DNA of 64,000 bases. It comes from Faecalicatena orotica (lineage in GTDB: Bacteria; Bacillota; Clostridia; Lachnospirales; Lachnospiraceae). Of the stretch, positions 34,363 through 43,719 are shown piece by piece (position 1 is the stretch's first letter; each line of letters starts with the position of its first letter). The stretch covers positions 62,001 to 126,000 of the forward strand of contig NZ_QGDL01000002.1 in NCBI RefSeq assembly GCF_003149245.1, given 5' to 3'. Under the pieces are notes generated by a model that worked only from the letters and a program-made list of their open reading frames with translations, was not told the DNA's origin and did no database searches. The translations under genes and the position numbers were made by a program.

Positions 34363-34394
34363 AGAAAGGCATTCTCGAAAAGAGGTGCCTTTCT
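34363..34394 (+). other. Stem-loop between binding-protein and ATPase genes
   Basis: AGAAAGGCA/TGCCTTTCT, perfect 9 bp with a 14-nt loop, followed by TTAATG. Same position as the hairpin after ycjN, so it probably stabilises or separates binding-protein mRNA. Confidence 0.6.
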
Positions 34395-34420
34395 TAATGA
34401 CAAAAAAGGCGGTCTTGTAT

Positions 34421-35917
34421 ATGGAAAAAGAAAAGAAAATAAGTCTGTCCGTACATCATATAGTAAAAACTTATCCGGGAGTCATTGCACTGAAGGATAT
34501 ATCCATTGATTTTCACGAGGGAGAGGTGCACGGACTCATGGGAGAGAATGGTGCCGGGAAGTCCACATTAGTGAAAGTGATATCTGGAGTCATAGAAGCG
34601 GATGAAGGCAGCTTCTGCATTGGGGATGAGAAGTTTGAGAAAATAACGCCGCATCAGGCGACTGAGAAGGGGCTGCGTATTATTCACCAAGAGTTGAACC
34701 TGATTCCCACCTTATCGGTAACAGAGAATATTTTCATGGGGCGTTTTGTGGGGAATGGTATTACGGTCAGGTTTTCAGAAATGAAAAAAAGGGCAAAGAA
34801 GCTTTTTGAGGAAATGGGAATTAACATAAACCCGGATGTACTCGTAGAAGATCTTACAGTTGCACAGATGCAGCTGGTAGAGATCGCAAAGTCGGTCAGT
34901 CAGGAGGTCAGGGTTCTGATTATGGATGAGCCGACTTCACCGCTGACGCAAAATGAGGTGGAACTTCTTTTTAAACTAATAAGAAGACTGAAAAAGAGGG
35001 GAGTTACGATTATCTATATATCCCACAGATTAAGTGAGATTTTTGAAATGACGGATCGGGTCACGGTTATGAGGGACGGCGAGAAAATAGCAACAGAAAA
35101 AACAGAGGATCTGGACAGAGAGACCCTGATTAACCTCATGGTTGGAAGAACACTGAAGGAAACCTATCCTCCGCGCAGCATCGTGCCTCAAACAGAGGCG
35201 CTGAGAGTCGAACATTTATGTGGAAACGGCCTTATGGATATCAGTTTCAATCTGAAAAAAGGTGAAATACTGGGGCTTGCAGGACTTGTAGGGGCAGGGA
35301 GGACCGAACTGGTAAGATTGATTTTCGGTGCTGATAAGATAGAAAGCGGTGACATTTATCTAGAAGAAAAGAAAATTCATATAGATAGTCCAGCTCAGGC
35401 TGTGAATCTTGGCATTGCCCTGATACCGGAGGACCGGAAACAACAGGGGATTATTCTGGAATTGTCAGTGAAAGAAAATCTGGCACTTCCGAATTACAGG
35501 CTAATTTCAAGAAGAACATTGGTCAATAAGAGTCTTGAGAACGAGTGTGTGAACAAACAGGTGGAAAGACTTCGGATAAAAACACCTTCGGTCAGTCAGC
35601 TTGTTAAAAATTTGAGCGGCGGGAACCAGCAGAAAGTTGTCGTAGGAAAATGGCTGGCCGGTAATGCAGGAATCCTTATCTTTGATGAACCAACCCGGGG
35701 GATTGATGTGGGGGCAAAACAGGAAATTTATAATTTGATGAATGAGCTTACTGAGCAGGGGATCAGTATTATCATGGTATCCTCCGAGATGGAGGAGCTG
35801 ATGGGGATGTCAGACAGAATCCTTGTCCTGAGGGAAGGGAAAATATCAGGATGTCTGGAGAGAAGTAAAGGAGAATTCAGTCAGGAAGGGATTATGGATT
35901 ATGCATCCATGAATTGA
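34421..35917 (+). CDS. Sugar ABC ATPase, RbsA/MglA-like (498 aa)
   Basis: Two fused ATPase domains. Domain 1: Walker A GENGAGKSTLV, Walker B VLIMDEPTSPLT, His in IYISHRLSE. Domain 2: degenerate Walker A LVGAGRTELVR, signature LSGGNQQKVVVGKWL, ILIFDEPTRGIDVG. This asymmetry is normal for RbsA. ATG 34421 fits the family length; ATG 34397 or GTG 34385 are alternatives. It is the intact counterpart of the degenerate protein at 42278-43714. Confidence 0.9.
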   Translation: MEKEKKISLSVHHIVKTYPGVIALKDISIDFHEGEVHGLMGENGAGKSTLVKVISGVIEADEGSFCIGDEKFEKITPHQATEKGLRIIHQELNLIPTLSVTENIFMGRFVGNGITVRFSEMKKRAKKLFEEMGININPDVLVEDLTVAQMQLVEIAKSVSQEVRVLIMDEPTSPLTQNEVELLFKLIRRLKKRGVTIIYISHRLSEIFEMTDRVTVMRDGEKIATEKTEDLDRETLINLMVGRTLKETYPPRSIVPQTEALRVEHLCGNGLMDISFNLKKGEILGLAGLVGAGRTELVRLIFGADKIESGDIYLEEKKIHIDSPAQAVNLGIALIPEDRKQQGIILELSVKENLALPNYRLISRRTLVNKSLENECVNKQVERLRIKTPSVSQLVKNLSGGNQQKVVVGKWLAGNAGILIFDEPTRGIDVGAKQEIYNLMNELTEQGISIIMVSSEMEELMGMSDRILVLREGKISGCLERSKGEFSQEGIMDYASMN

Positions 35918-35934
35918 CAAGGAGGAATGAAAGG

Positions 35935-36942
35935 GTGGATATGCTGAAGAAGTTTTTTAATAAGTTTACGGTGTTGATATTATTGATCATCGTAATCGCC
36001 TATTTCGGGATAACGGCCCCCGGATTTATGACAATCGGCAATGGGATGAGCCTATTAAGGCAGATTGCGGTGCTGGGAATTCTGTCTACTGGTTTTTCTA
36101 TGGTTATGATTGCCGGGGGGCTGGATCTGTCTATCAGTTCCCAGCTTTCTCTAGTGAGCTGTGCGACAGCAATGATGATTGTAAACGGTGTGCCGAGTAT
36201 TCTGGCATGTATCGGTGGTATTGTAATTGCAGTGCTGATTTCTACATTTAACGGATTTGCAATCGTTACGACAGGGATGCCTGCCATGATTTGTACACTG
36301 GCAATGCAGCAGGTGCTGCAGGGAGTGGTTTATATCTTTACAGGTGCATCTCCCGTATATGGACTGCCGAACAGTATGAAAATTATCGGACAGGGATATA
36401 TTTTTGGCATTGTTCCCATTCCAATTATCATAATGATAGCAATTTTCCTGATCGGGGCATTTATTTTAAATAGAACATATCTGGGAAGATATTTCTACGC
36501 GGTAGGTTCCAACGAGGAGGCAACGCGTCTGTCCGGTCTATCTTCGAAAAAGATCATGATTCTGTCCTATGTAATTAATGGCATTTTCGTCGGCCTTGCT
36601 TCTATCGTATTAATGTCCCGTATTGCATCCGGTCAGCCACTGGCAGGACAGGGATATGAGATGGATGTAATTACAGCCTGTGTGGTAGGAGGTATCGCCT
36701 TTTCAGGAGGAAAGGGAAAGATGCTCGGCGTTGTTCAGGGTGTGCTCGTCATGGGTGTACTGAGTAACGGACTCGGTGTAAAAGGTGTAGATTCCTATAC
36801 GCAGCTGCTATGTAAAGGAATTGTGCTGATTGTGGTTGTAAGTATTGATTGTCTGAGGGAAAAGAGGGCAAAAAGCCAGAAGATGGTTATTAGCCATGAG
36901 AATAAGAAAATGAATCATCAGAAAGAAGGTGCGGCAGAATGA
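35935..36942 (+). CDS. Sugar ABC permease, RbsC-like (335 aa)
   Basis: Ribose-type permease with eight to ten helices, including GFSMVMIAGGLDLSISSQLS, LGRYFYAVGSNEEATRLSGL and TACVVGGIAFSGGKGKMLG. GTG 35935 lies 9 nt after GGAGG; ATG 35941 is possible. Overlaps the next start by 4 bp. Confidence 0.88.
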   Translation: MDMLKKFFNKFTVLILLIIVIAYFGITAPGFMTIGNGMSLLRQIAVLGILSTGFSMVMIAGGLDLSISSQLSLVSCATAMMIVNGVPSILACIGGIVIAVLISTFNGFAIVTTGMPAMICTLAMQQVLQGVVYIFTGASPVYGLPNSMKIIGQGYIFGIVPIPIIIMIAIFLIGAFILNRTYLGRYFYAVGSNEEATRLSGLSSKKIMILSYVINGIFVGLASIVLMSRIASGQPLAGQGYEMDVITACVVGGIAFSGGKGKMLGVVQGVLVMGVLSNGLGVKGVDSYTQLLCKGIVLIVVVSIDCLREKRAKSQKMVISHENKKMNHQKEGAAE

Positions 36943-37982
36943 AGGTTTTAGTAGTGGATCGTTTCAGAGAGTTGGCGGATGAGTTTCAGGCATTCTGCTG
37001 GCGGTCAGATTTGAAAATATTCCGGGATCTGGAGATAGATTATGCAAAAGATACAAATATATTCCGGATGCAGACATTTGAAGAATATGTACAGAAAATG
37101 GAGGATGAGGGGCCTGAATGGACCACACCGGATGAGGAGGTTTTAAATAAGATCAAAGACGCAGATATTCTTTTAATCCAGTGGGGGGCAATCAGCTCGA
37201 AAGTGATTGATGCGGCGGAGAACCTGAAACTGATTATGACGATTCGCAGTGGATATGAAAATATCAACATAGCATACGCAAAGAACAGGGGAATAAAGGT
37301 CTCTTTTGCTCCGTCCAGACTCGCAGAAGTAGTTGCGGATATGACGGTTGCACTGGCATTGTCAGAGTGCAGGGGCATTGTAAGGAGAAATCTGATTGCC
37401 ACGAAGGGAGAGTGGGTGGAAGAAAAGTATAATGATGCTTCCCATGTGGCTATATCGAATCTGGTCGTAGGTATTGTCGGTTATGGAGGAATCGCGAGAA
37501 CGGTGGCAAAGAGGTTCACAAAAGGGTTTGGCTCAAGAGTGATCGCATATGAAAAGATAACATCTCCCGGGATCCTGAAAGAAGATGGTGTCGAACAGGT
37601 GGAGCTTTCGGAGCTTCTTAAGACGGCAGACATTATTACTATGCATGCAAGGCTTTGTCCTGAGACGAAGCACATGATTGGTGAAGATGAATTTGCCATG
37701 ATGAAGCAAAATGCCATATTTATTAATACGGCAAGAGCCGGACTGGTAGATGAGCAGGCTCTGATCCGGGCGCTTGAAACAGGACAGATAAGGGGGGCAG
37801 GTCTGGATGTGTACGAAAAAGAACCGCTGCCGTATGACTCACCGCTCCTTAAGATGGATAATGTTACACTGATGCCACATTCTGCAGGGATTACAAACGA
37901 CATTTTAAAAAACAGCCTTAAGATTATTGTGACAGAGATTGAGCGTTTTCTGAATGGGGAGACACTTAAATTTCAGGTATAG
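36939..37982 (+). CDS. D-2-hydroxyacid dehydrogenase family protein (347 aa)
   Basis: NAD-dependent dehydrogenase of the phosphoglycerate/glyoxylate reductase group. NAD motif GIVGYGGIARTVAKRF (~170), catalytic Arg in NTARAGLVDE, Glu in DVYEKEPLP and His in LMPHSAGITND are all present. In this sugar operon it could reduce or oxidise an acid side product such as lactate, glycolate or a sugar acid; the substrate is unknown. Translationally coupled to the permease. Confidence 0.83.
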   Translation: MKVLVVDRFRELADEFQAFCWRSDLKIFRDLEIDYAKDTNIFRMQTFEEYVQKMEDEGPEWTTPDEEVLNKIKDADILLIQWGAISSKVIDAAENLKLIMTIRSGYENINIAYAKNRGIKVSFAPSRLAEVVADMTVALALSECRGIVRRNLIATKGEWVEEKYNDASHVAISNLVVGIVGYGGIARTVAKRFTKGFGSRVIAYEKITSPGILKEDGVEQVELSELLKTADIITMHARLCPETKHMIGEDEFAMMKQNAIFINTARAGLVDEQALIRALETGQIRGAGLDVYEKEPLPYDSPLLKMDNVTLMPHSAGITNDILKNSLKIIVTEIERFLNGETLKFQV

Positions 37983-38008
37983 AAGGAACTTTATGGAGGA
38001 GAATGACA

Positions 38009-38827
38009 ATGATGGAAAGACCGGAGAGTCTGGTAAAATTTATCCGCATGTGCAGTGATGGCTACCTGATGGGATGGCATGAGTGCCACGGCGGAAATCT
38101 CACTTACCGCGCGGCTAAAGAGGAACTGGCAGGGTTGGAATTCAAGGGCAGAGAATGGGTGCCAATTGAAAAACAGCTTGAAAATCTGGCGGGAGAATAT
38201 TTCATTGTAACCGGAAGTGGGAAAACGATGAGGAATGCCGAGATATACCCGGAGGATACGCTCGGTGTCATTGAAATGAATGAAGACGGAACAGCATGGC
38301 GGATTGTATGGGGGCTTGAAAATAATGGCGGGCCGACAAGTGAGTTGCCTGCGCACCTCATGTGCCAGTCCGTGAAAAAGGAGACGACGAACGGAAAGTA
38401 CAGGTTTGTGTACCATGCCCACCCGGCCAATGTTATTGCACTTTCCTTTGTACTTCCAATCAATGATGAAATTTTTACGAGAGAGCTCTGGGAGATGGAA
38501 CCGGAATGTGCCATGATCTTTCCGGCGGGAATGGGAGTCCTGCCGTGGATGGTGCCGGGGACAGAAGAAATTGCGGAACTTACCTGTGAAAAAATGCGGG
38601 AATATGATGTGGTATTGTGGGCACAGCATGGTTTGTTTGTATCAGGCGAGACTTTCGACAGCACATTTGGTCTGATGAATACGGTAGAAAAAGGCTCAGA
38701 AATTCTTGTGAAAACGCTGTCCATGATATCAATAAAAAGACAGGTGCCGGGTGTACAGAATTTCAAAGACATGGCAAAGGCATTTCATTTGGACCTGCCT
38801 GATAAGTTCCTCTTTGAAAAATATTAA
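38009..38827 (+). CDS. Class II aldolase, RhaD-like (272 aa)
   Basis: Zinc aldolase closest to rhamnulose-1-phosphate aldolase: HECHGGNLTYR, FIVTGSGKTMRN, TSELPAHLMCQ, metal histidines in YHAHPAN and WAQHGLF, and AGMGVLPWMVPGTEE, colinear with E. coli RhaD. Cleaves a ketose 1-phosphate to DHAP and an aldehyde. ATG 38009 lies 9 nt after GGAGG; ATG 38003 is too close. No rhamnose isomerase is nearby, so the substrate may not be rhamnulose 1-phosphate. Confidence 0.85.
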   Translation: MMERPESLVKFIRMCSDGYLMGWHECHGGNLTYRAAKEELAGLEFKGREWVPIEKQLENLAGEYFIVTGSGKTMRNAEIYPEDTLGVIEMNEDGTAWRIVWGLENNGGPTSELPAHLMCQSVKKETTNGKYRFVYHAHPANVIALSFVLPINDEIFTRELWEMEPECAMIFPAGMGVLPWMVPGTEEIAELTCEKMREYDVVLWAQHGLFVSGETFDSTFGLMNTVEKGSEILVKTLSMISIKRQVPGVQNFKDMAKAFHLDLPDKFLFEKY

Positions 38828-38848
38828 TCAGGCGGAAGGAGGAGTGAT

Positions 38849-40603
38849 ATGAAAAAAATAATCAATCGGCCGGAAAATGTTGTACCGGAGATGTTAAGCG
38901 GCATTGCACATGTGAATCCGGATGTTGTGTTTGAGCAGAAATATAGAATTATCAGAAGGAAGGAACTAAAAGGTAATAAAGTGGCCCTGATCAGCGGCGG
39001 AGGAAGCGGACACGAACCGGCACATGCCGGTTATGTGGGAAAAGGAATGCTGGATGCGGCGGTATGCGGCGATGTCTTTGCTTCACCATCCCAGATTCAG
39101 GTATATCAGGGGATCAAGTCAGTGGCAGGAGATAAGGGAGTCCTTCTGATTATTAAAAACTATAGTGGGGATGTCATGAACTTTACAAATGCCGCAGAGA
39201 TGGCTAAGGAAGAAGGTATTCCTGTAGAGTGGGTCAAGGTGGAAGACGATATTGCCGTGACTGACAGCCTGTATACAGTAGGACGAAGAGGCGTAGCGGG
39301 AACGGTCCTCGTACATAAGGCGGCAGGCGCTGCCGCAGAAAGCGGCCTTAAGCTGGATGAGGTAAAACGGATCGCGCAGAAAGCAGCGGATCATGTGAGG
39401 ACGATAGGTGCCGGCTATACATCTTGTACGGTGCCGGCCTCAGGAGTTCCAACCTTCGATATCGGAGAGGGTGAGATGGAATATGGGGTCGGGATCCACG
39501 GCGAACCGGGCCGATGCCGGGAACGCATTTTAGATGCGTCCGAACTGGCATCCAGAATGGTTATGCAGATCATAGAAGACCTGCACATCGAAAAGGATGA
39601 TGAGGCTGTCCTGCTTGTGAACGGGTTTGGTTCTACACCGCTGCAGGAATTATTTATTATGAATTATGAAGTCGCCCGCCTGCTGGATGAGGCGGGAATA
39701 CACATTTACCGCGGGTTTGCAGGAAACTATATGACGAGTATTGATATGATGGGCTGCTCAGTTTCTCTGATGAAGCTTGACGATGAATTGAAACAATATA
39801 TTGACGAGCCATGTTATGCACCGCATTTCAGAGTGGATGGTCCGGTAAAAATGCAGCCGTTCACTCCGCTTCAGGAAAAGAAGAAAGAACTCCGCGAAGA
39901 GATGTTGTGCGAAGAGGCATGGAAGGTGATTAAAGACCAGAGACTCACTGTGCAGAATCTTGCAGCGATCGTATGCGGAATGTGCTGCTGTATTCTGGAG
40001 AATGAGAAAAGTTTCTGCAAACTGGATTCTTATGCTGGCGACGGTGACTTCGGGATGAGTATTGCAAAAGGGTTCAGAGAAGTGAAGCGGGAATGGGACG
40101 AACTGTTAAAAGAACATTTTTCTACTGTGAAGGAATTTTTGCTTGCGTGTTCCATGATCATTATGGAAAACTGCGGCGGGGCATCGGGGCCTCTCTGGGG
40201 TTCCGCGTTCCGTTCAGCTGCACTGCAGGCGGGAGACAGGGCATACTTGACACTCCCAGAATTTGCTGACATGATGCAGGCAGCGGCAGCAGGGATTCAG
40301 AAGACAGGAGAGCGGTCTTTCGGAAGGGGGGCAGTCATCGGTGATAAGACATTGATTGATGCTTTGATTCCATGTGTACAGGCAGTCAGGACCGTTGCAG
40401 AACAGGGCGGGACATGGGAAAATGCTTTTAAAATGGGAGCTGTGGCAGCTGTCAACGGAGCGGAAGAGACGAAGAATATTGTAGCGAGAATGGGGCGTGC
40501 CGGCACAGTCGGTGAGAGAAGCCTGGGCTATCCAGATGCCGGGGCATACGCTCTGGGTGTGATCTTTACTGAGATAGCAGAATTCATGCAGTTTGTATCA
40601 TAA
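38849..40603 (+). CDS. ATP-dependent dihydroxyacetone kinase, DhaK-DhaL fusion (584 aa)
   Basis: N-terminal DhaK half (~1-330): SGGGSGHEPAHAGYVG and GIHGEPGR with the His that binds the ketone as a hemiaminal. C-terminal DhaL half (~385-584): magnesium/ATP loop SYAGDGDFGMSI and GGASGPLWGSAF. The single-chain form uses ATP. Phosphorylates dihydroxyacetone or, in some relatives, erythrulose. In this operon it may salvage a ketose fragment. Possible dual use with the FGGY kinase. Confidence 0.9.
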   Translation: MKKIINRPENVVPEMLSGIAHVNPDVVFEQKYRIIRRKELKGNKVALISGGGSGHEPAHAGYVGKGMLDAAVCGDVFASPSQIQVYQGIKSVAGDKGVLLIIKNYSGDVMNFTNAAEMAKEEGIPVEWVKVEDDIAVTDSLYTVGRRGVAGTVLVHKAAGAAAESGLKLDEVKRIAQKAADHVRTIGAGYTSCTVPASGVPTFDIGEGEMEYGVGIHGEPGRCRERILDASELASRMVMQIIEDLHIEKDDEAVLLVNGFGSTPLQELFIMNYEVARLLDEAGIHIYRGFAGNYMTSIDMMGCSVSLMKLDDELKQYIDEPCYAPHFRVDGPVKMQPFTPLQEKKKELREEMLCEEAWKVIKDQRLTVQNLAAIVCGMCCCILENEKSFCKLDSYAGDGDFGMSIAKGFREVKREWDELLKEHFSTVKEFLLACSMIIMENCGGASGPLWGSAFRSAALQAGDRAYLTLPEFADMMQAAAAGIQKTGERSFGRGAVIGDKTLIDALIPCVQAVRTVAEQGGTWENAFKMGAVAAVNGAEETKNIVARMGRAGTVGERSLGYPDAGAYALGVIFTEIAEFMQFVS

Positions 40604-40643
40604 AACAGAGTGCGAAAATCATACGGGAGGAGCCTTTGAAGAA

Positions 40644-42206
40644 ATGAAGAAGCTTATATTAGGCGTGGATCTGGGGACAACAAACGTAAAGGCCATGCTG
40701 TTTTCGGAGGATGGCCTATGTATGGCAAAAGGAGAAGCAGGATCTTATCAGACGATCTCCAGCCATTACAATTGGGCAGAACAGGACCCCCGTCTCTGGT
40801 GGGAAGACACAGCGCGTGCAATTCGGCAGTCCTTAAGTCAGATTTCCATGCATGACACTTTTGTTTCCGCGGTTAGCGTCAGCTCTCAGGGAATGGCAAT
40901 GCTTCCGTTGGATGCCGCTGGGAATCCACTGTGCAGGGCGCATATCTGGATGGACCGCAGGGCGGTGGAAGAGACTGCATGGATGGAACGCATATACGGC
41001 AGGGAAAGAATCCGGAAAGAATTTGGTGCCTACGCGGATCCCTATTATCAGATCACGAATATTATCTGGTTTAAAAACCACCAGCCGGAACTTTATGAAA
41101 AGACACGCCATATCGTGAAAGCGAATACTTATTTGAATTATATGCTGACAAGAGAACTCGCGCTGGATGAATGTCAGGCTGAAATGACGCTGTGCTATGA
41201 CATCCATAAGAAGTGCTGGTCCGGGGAACTGTCAAAGGCAATTGATATCCCTTTAAAAGAACTGATGCCACCAGTAGAACCGGCTCATAAGATACTTGGG
41301 ACAGTGACAAGGGAGGCTTCCGCTCATACAGGATTGAAAGAGGGGACGCCTGTTCTGGTGGGCGGTGTGGATTCTGCGATGGCTTTACTGGAGATCGGAC
41401 TGAATAAACAGGGGGAGGCCGCAGAGATCACAGGAACATCGAGCAATAATTTCTTTGCCAGCCGCATGCCCCCGTCTCCGGATTCCAAATTACTTAGTTT
41501 TACGCCGATCATGAGGACAAAGGAAGTTCCCTGCCTTCTCTTCGGACCGACAAATTCTTCCGGCGATACGGTGCGGTGGTTCCGTAAAGTGATGGGAGAA
41601 GAGCAGGAAAAGGCAAGAATGGCCGAACAGAAGAAAAATTCCATATATGATGTATATGAGGATATGGTGCATGCGGCCAGCCCGGGATGTAAGGGGCTGT
41701 TCTTTTATCCGTATATTATGGGAGAACGCGCCCCGCTCTGGTGCAACTCGATCAGAGGGATGTATCTGGGTGCAACGGCGCTGACTGACCGTGCGGATAT
41801 GCTGAGAGCAATCTATGAGGGAAATGCATTTGCGCTCAAGGAAATCTGCCAGGAGGCGAAGAAGGAGGGGGCCGATACAAAATACATCAAGATAGCCGGT
41901 GGATGTGCAAACAGCAGAGAGTGGCTGAAAATCAAGGCATCTGTGCTGGATATGCCAGTCTATGTTGCAGGGACACTGAGCGGGGCACCCAAGGGTGGTG
42001 CCATGCTTGCTGGATACACGGCAGGAATATATCACAGTATACAGGAGGCTTATGATGTCCTGAAGTGCCCGGAAGAAATGATAGAACCTATTCCATCCTG
42101 GAGTAACATATATGAAGAACTGTACCCACTCTTTATCAGGATGCGGAACCATCTGGACAAGGACTATAAGGAGCTTGAAAGAATAGCAGGAAAACTGGAA
42201 TTATAA
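40644..42206 (+). CDS. FGGY-family carbohydrate kinase (520 aa)
   Basis: Sugar kinase of the xylulose/rhamnulose/glycerol group: phosphate loop LGVDLGTTNVKAMLF, HIWMDRRAVEE, VGGVDSAMALLEIG, ASPGCKGLFFYPYIMGERAP and the ATP motif IAGGCANSREWLKIKASVL. Likely makes the ketose 1-phosphate used by the RhaD-like aldolase (inference). ATG 40644 begins at the phosphate loop; the longer reading from 40593 overlaps dhaKL and adds 17 unrelated residues. Confidence 0.87.
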   Translation: MKKLILGVDLGTTNVKAMLFSEDGLCMAKGEAGSYQTISSHYNWAEQDPRLWWEDTARAIRQSLSQISMHDTFVSAVSVSSQGMAMLPLDAAGNPLCRAHIWMDRRAVEETAWMERIYGRERIRKEFGAYADPYYQITNIIWFKNHQPELYEKTRHIVKANTYLNYMLTRELALDECQAEMTLCYDIHKKCWSGELSKAIDIPLKELMPPVEPAHKILGTVTREASAHTGLKEGTPVLVGGVDSAMALLEIGLNKQGEAAEITGTSSNNFFASRMPPSPDSKLLSFTPIMRTKEVPCLLFGPTNSSGDTVRWFRKVMGEEQEKARMAEQKKNSIYDVYEDMVHAASPGCKGLFFYPYIMGERAPLWCNSIRGMYLGATALTDRADMLRAIYEGNAFALKEICQEAKKEGADTKYIKIAGGCANSREWLKIKASVLDMPVYVAGTLSGAPKGGAMLAGYTAGIYHSIQEAYDVLKCPEEMIEPIPSWSNIYEELYPLFIRMRNHLDKDYKELERIAGKLEL

Positions 42207-42252
42207 AAGAAAGCGCAATGCTAAGAAAATGCCGGCATTGCGCTTTCTTTTT
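42205..42252 (+). terminator. Terminator of the RbsABC-kinase operon
   Basis: AAAGAAAGCGCAATGC pairs with GCATTGCGCTTTCTTT and runs into six T. It sits between the convergent operons and may also stop the minus-strand operon. Confidence 0.9.
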
Positions 42253-42277
42253 TGCGGGTGCATGGAACCGGACAAAA

Positions 42278-43714
42278 TTATGGTATATCACGACTGCCGT
42301 ATACATAAGATTTCACGTCCTGCACAAAAGAGGCGGAATCCGATTTATGAAAGAAGCGGTAATCGGCAGAATTCCGGATAACAAGAAGAGAATCCGCAAA
42401 ATACAGGCAGTCATAGAGATTCGAAGATAGTATGACCAGTGCTGCACCGGATTTGTTAATGTCATTCAGTACGGGATAGATTTCCGGCCTGTCGGAGTCT
42501 GTTACATTCAGGTCAGAGATCAGCATCAGCTTTGGATTCGCCAGCTGCCATCTAAGGAGTACCGATTTCAGAAGTACGTCTGTTCCATTTGCGCTGTTCC
42601 CATTCATTTTTTCCAGAGATGAGTGGATACAGTAGTTAAAAAGTTTCTTGTTAATGATTCCGGCTGTACTGATTTTATGCAGGATGGGGAGAGTCAGGTT
42701 ATCCCTTAGTGAAAGTTCCCGGAAAAAATAGTCCTCGATTCTGGAAATGGAGATCGGTGCCAGTCCATTTTTGACGGCGGAGGAATAACTCGTACAGGTT
42801 TTGCCGTCCAGTTCATATGGAAAATATCTGGTAAACAGGTCGTAGATATCGTCGATATTAGAACCATTATAATTAAATACACACAGGCATTCCTGATGGT
42901 GAAGCTCCATCCTAGGCAGATCTGCAAAAAGGCATGACCAGTCAAGAGAGAGAAGTATTTCTTCCTTCGGATAAGATTTTTTTGCGTTGGTGATATGCGG
43001 ATCATCCCCCAACATCATAGAGGAGAGCAATTTATCACTGTATTCAGTGTGGTATAGAATATTGGTGATCTCATAATTCTGTGTTACAAATATGCGGTCC
43101 GACATCTGGGTAAGGAGGGAGGGGCCATTTGTAAAAACAAGAAATGTGACTCCCCGGTCCTGCAGCAGCTTGATAAGATCAAGTAGCAGGCAGAGCTCTG
43201 CGTAAGTGTAGTACTCCACAATATTATCCAGTATAATCAGCTTTGCGGAGGAGACAAATGCCTTCGCAAGCAGAAGCAGGTGCTCTTCTGCGGCGGTCAG
43301 TTCCGAAACTGGTGTGTCGATATTTACTGGCAAATTCAGCTCATCCACTAAATCGGCTGCGGCTATTCGGGCATGTTTCGAATTATACAGAAAGTGTGGA
43401 AATGAGCATTTGCGGAGTGAGAAAATATTATCTGTAATGGAGAGCGCAGGAACAAGATGCGCGTATCTTGAAATGCTGTAAATATACTTAAGTGGCGTAC
43501 CTTTTGAAAGGGAGACCGTTTTTTTATCCGGAAATGTCAGCCTGCCATTCATCTGGTGATTCTTATATGCATTCTTCAGTGAATCTACAGAGAGAGAGGA
43601 AGAACTACAGATGGAAATGAGCTCATTTCTATAGACAGAGATATTAAGAGCAGAGGCAGCACTGTCGCGCCCACCGAAATACAGATTTTCGATCTGAAGT
43701 AAATGTTCTCTCAT
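42278..43714 (-). CDS. RbsA-like pseudo-ATPase in a two-component operon (478 aa)
   Basis: The length and order of segments follow a two-domain RbsA ATPase, but every nucleotide-binding element is lost. Walker A 1 reads SICSSSSLSVDSL where GENGAGKSTL is expected. The signature reads LTAAEEHLLLLAKAF, Walker B IILDNIVEYY, and the second half NYNGSNIDDI and LMLISDLNVTDSD. Remnants such as VPALSITDNIF and LSLRDNLTLPIL still align. No membrane segment. It is the third gene after a response regulator and a histidine kinase, with its RBS inside the kinase 3' end. It probably acts as a non-hydrolytic adaptor that touches a sugar permease or the kinase (inference). Confidence 0.75.
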   Translation of the reverse strand: MREHLLQIENLYFGGRDSAASALNISVYRNELISICSSSSLSVDSLKNAYKNHQMNGRLTFPDKKTVSLSKGTPLKYIYSISRYAHLVPALSITDNIFSLRKCSFPHFLYNSKHARIAAADLVDELNLPVNIDTPVSELTAAEEHLLLLAKAFVSSAKLIILDNIVEYYTYAELCLLLDLIKLLQDRGVTFLVFTNGPSLLTQMSDRIFVTQNYEITNILYHTEYSDKLLSSMMLGDDPHITNAKKSYPKEEILLSLDWSCLFADLPRMELHHQECLCVFNYNGSNIDDIYDLFTRYFPYELDGKTCTSYSSAVKNGLAPISISRIEDYFFRELSLRDNLTLPILHKISTAGIINKKLFNYCIHSSLEKMNGNSANGTDVLLKSVLLRWQLANPKLMLISDLNVTDSDRPEIYPVLNDINKSGAALVILSSNLYDCLYFADSLLVIRNSADYRFFHKSDSASFVQDVKSYVYGSRDIP

Positions 43715-43719
43715 AAGTT

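Noticed and set aside
34421-35917. Degenerate Walker A in the second domain of the RbsA-like ATPase taken as a defect
   Set aside because: This asymmetry is normal in RbsA/MglA ATPases; domain 1 and both Walker B regions are intact.
42218-42430. 70-codon plus-strand open frame after the FGGY kinase
   Set aside because: It begins inside the terminator hairpin and lies mostly antisense to the pseudo-ATPase gene.
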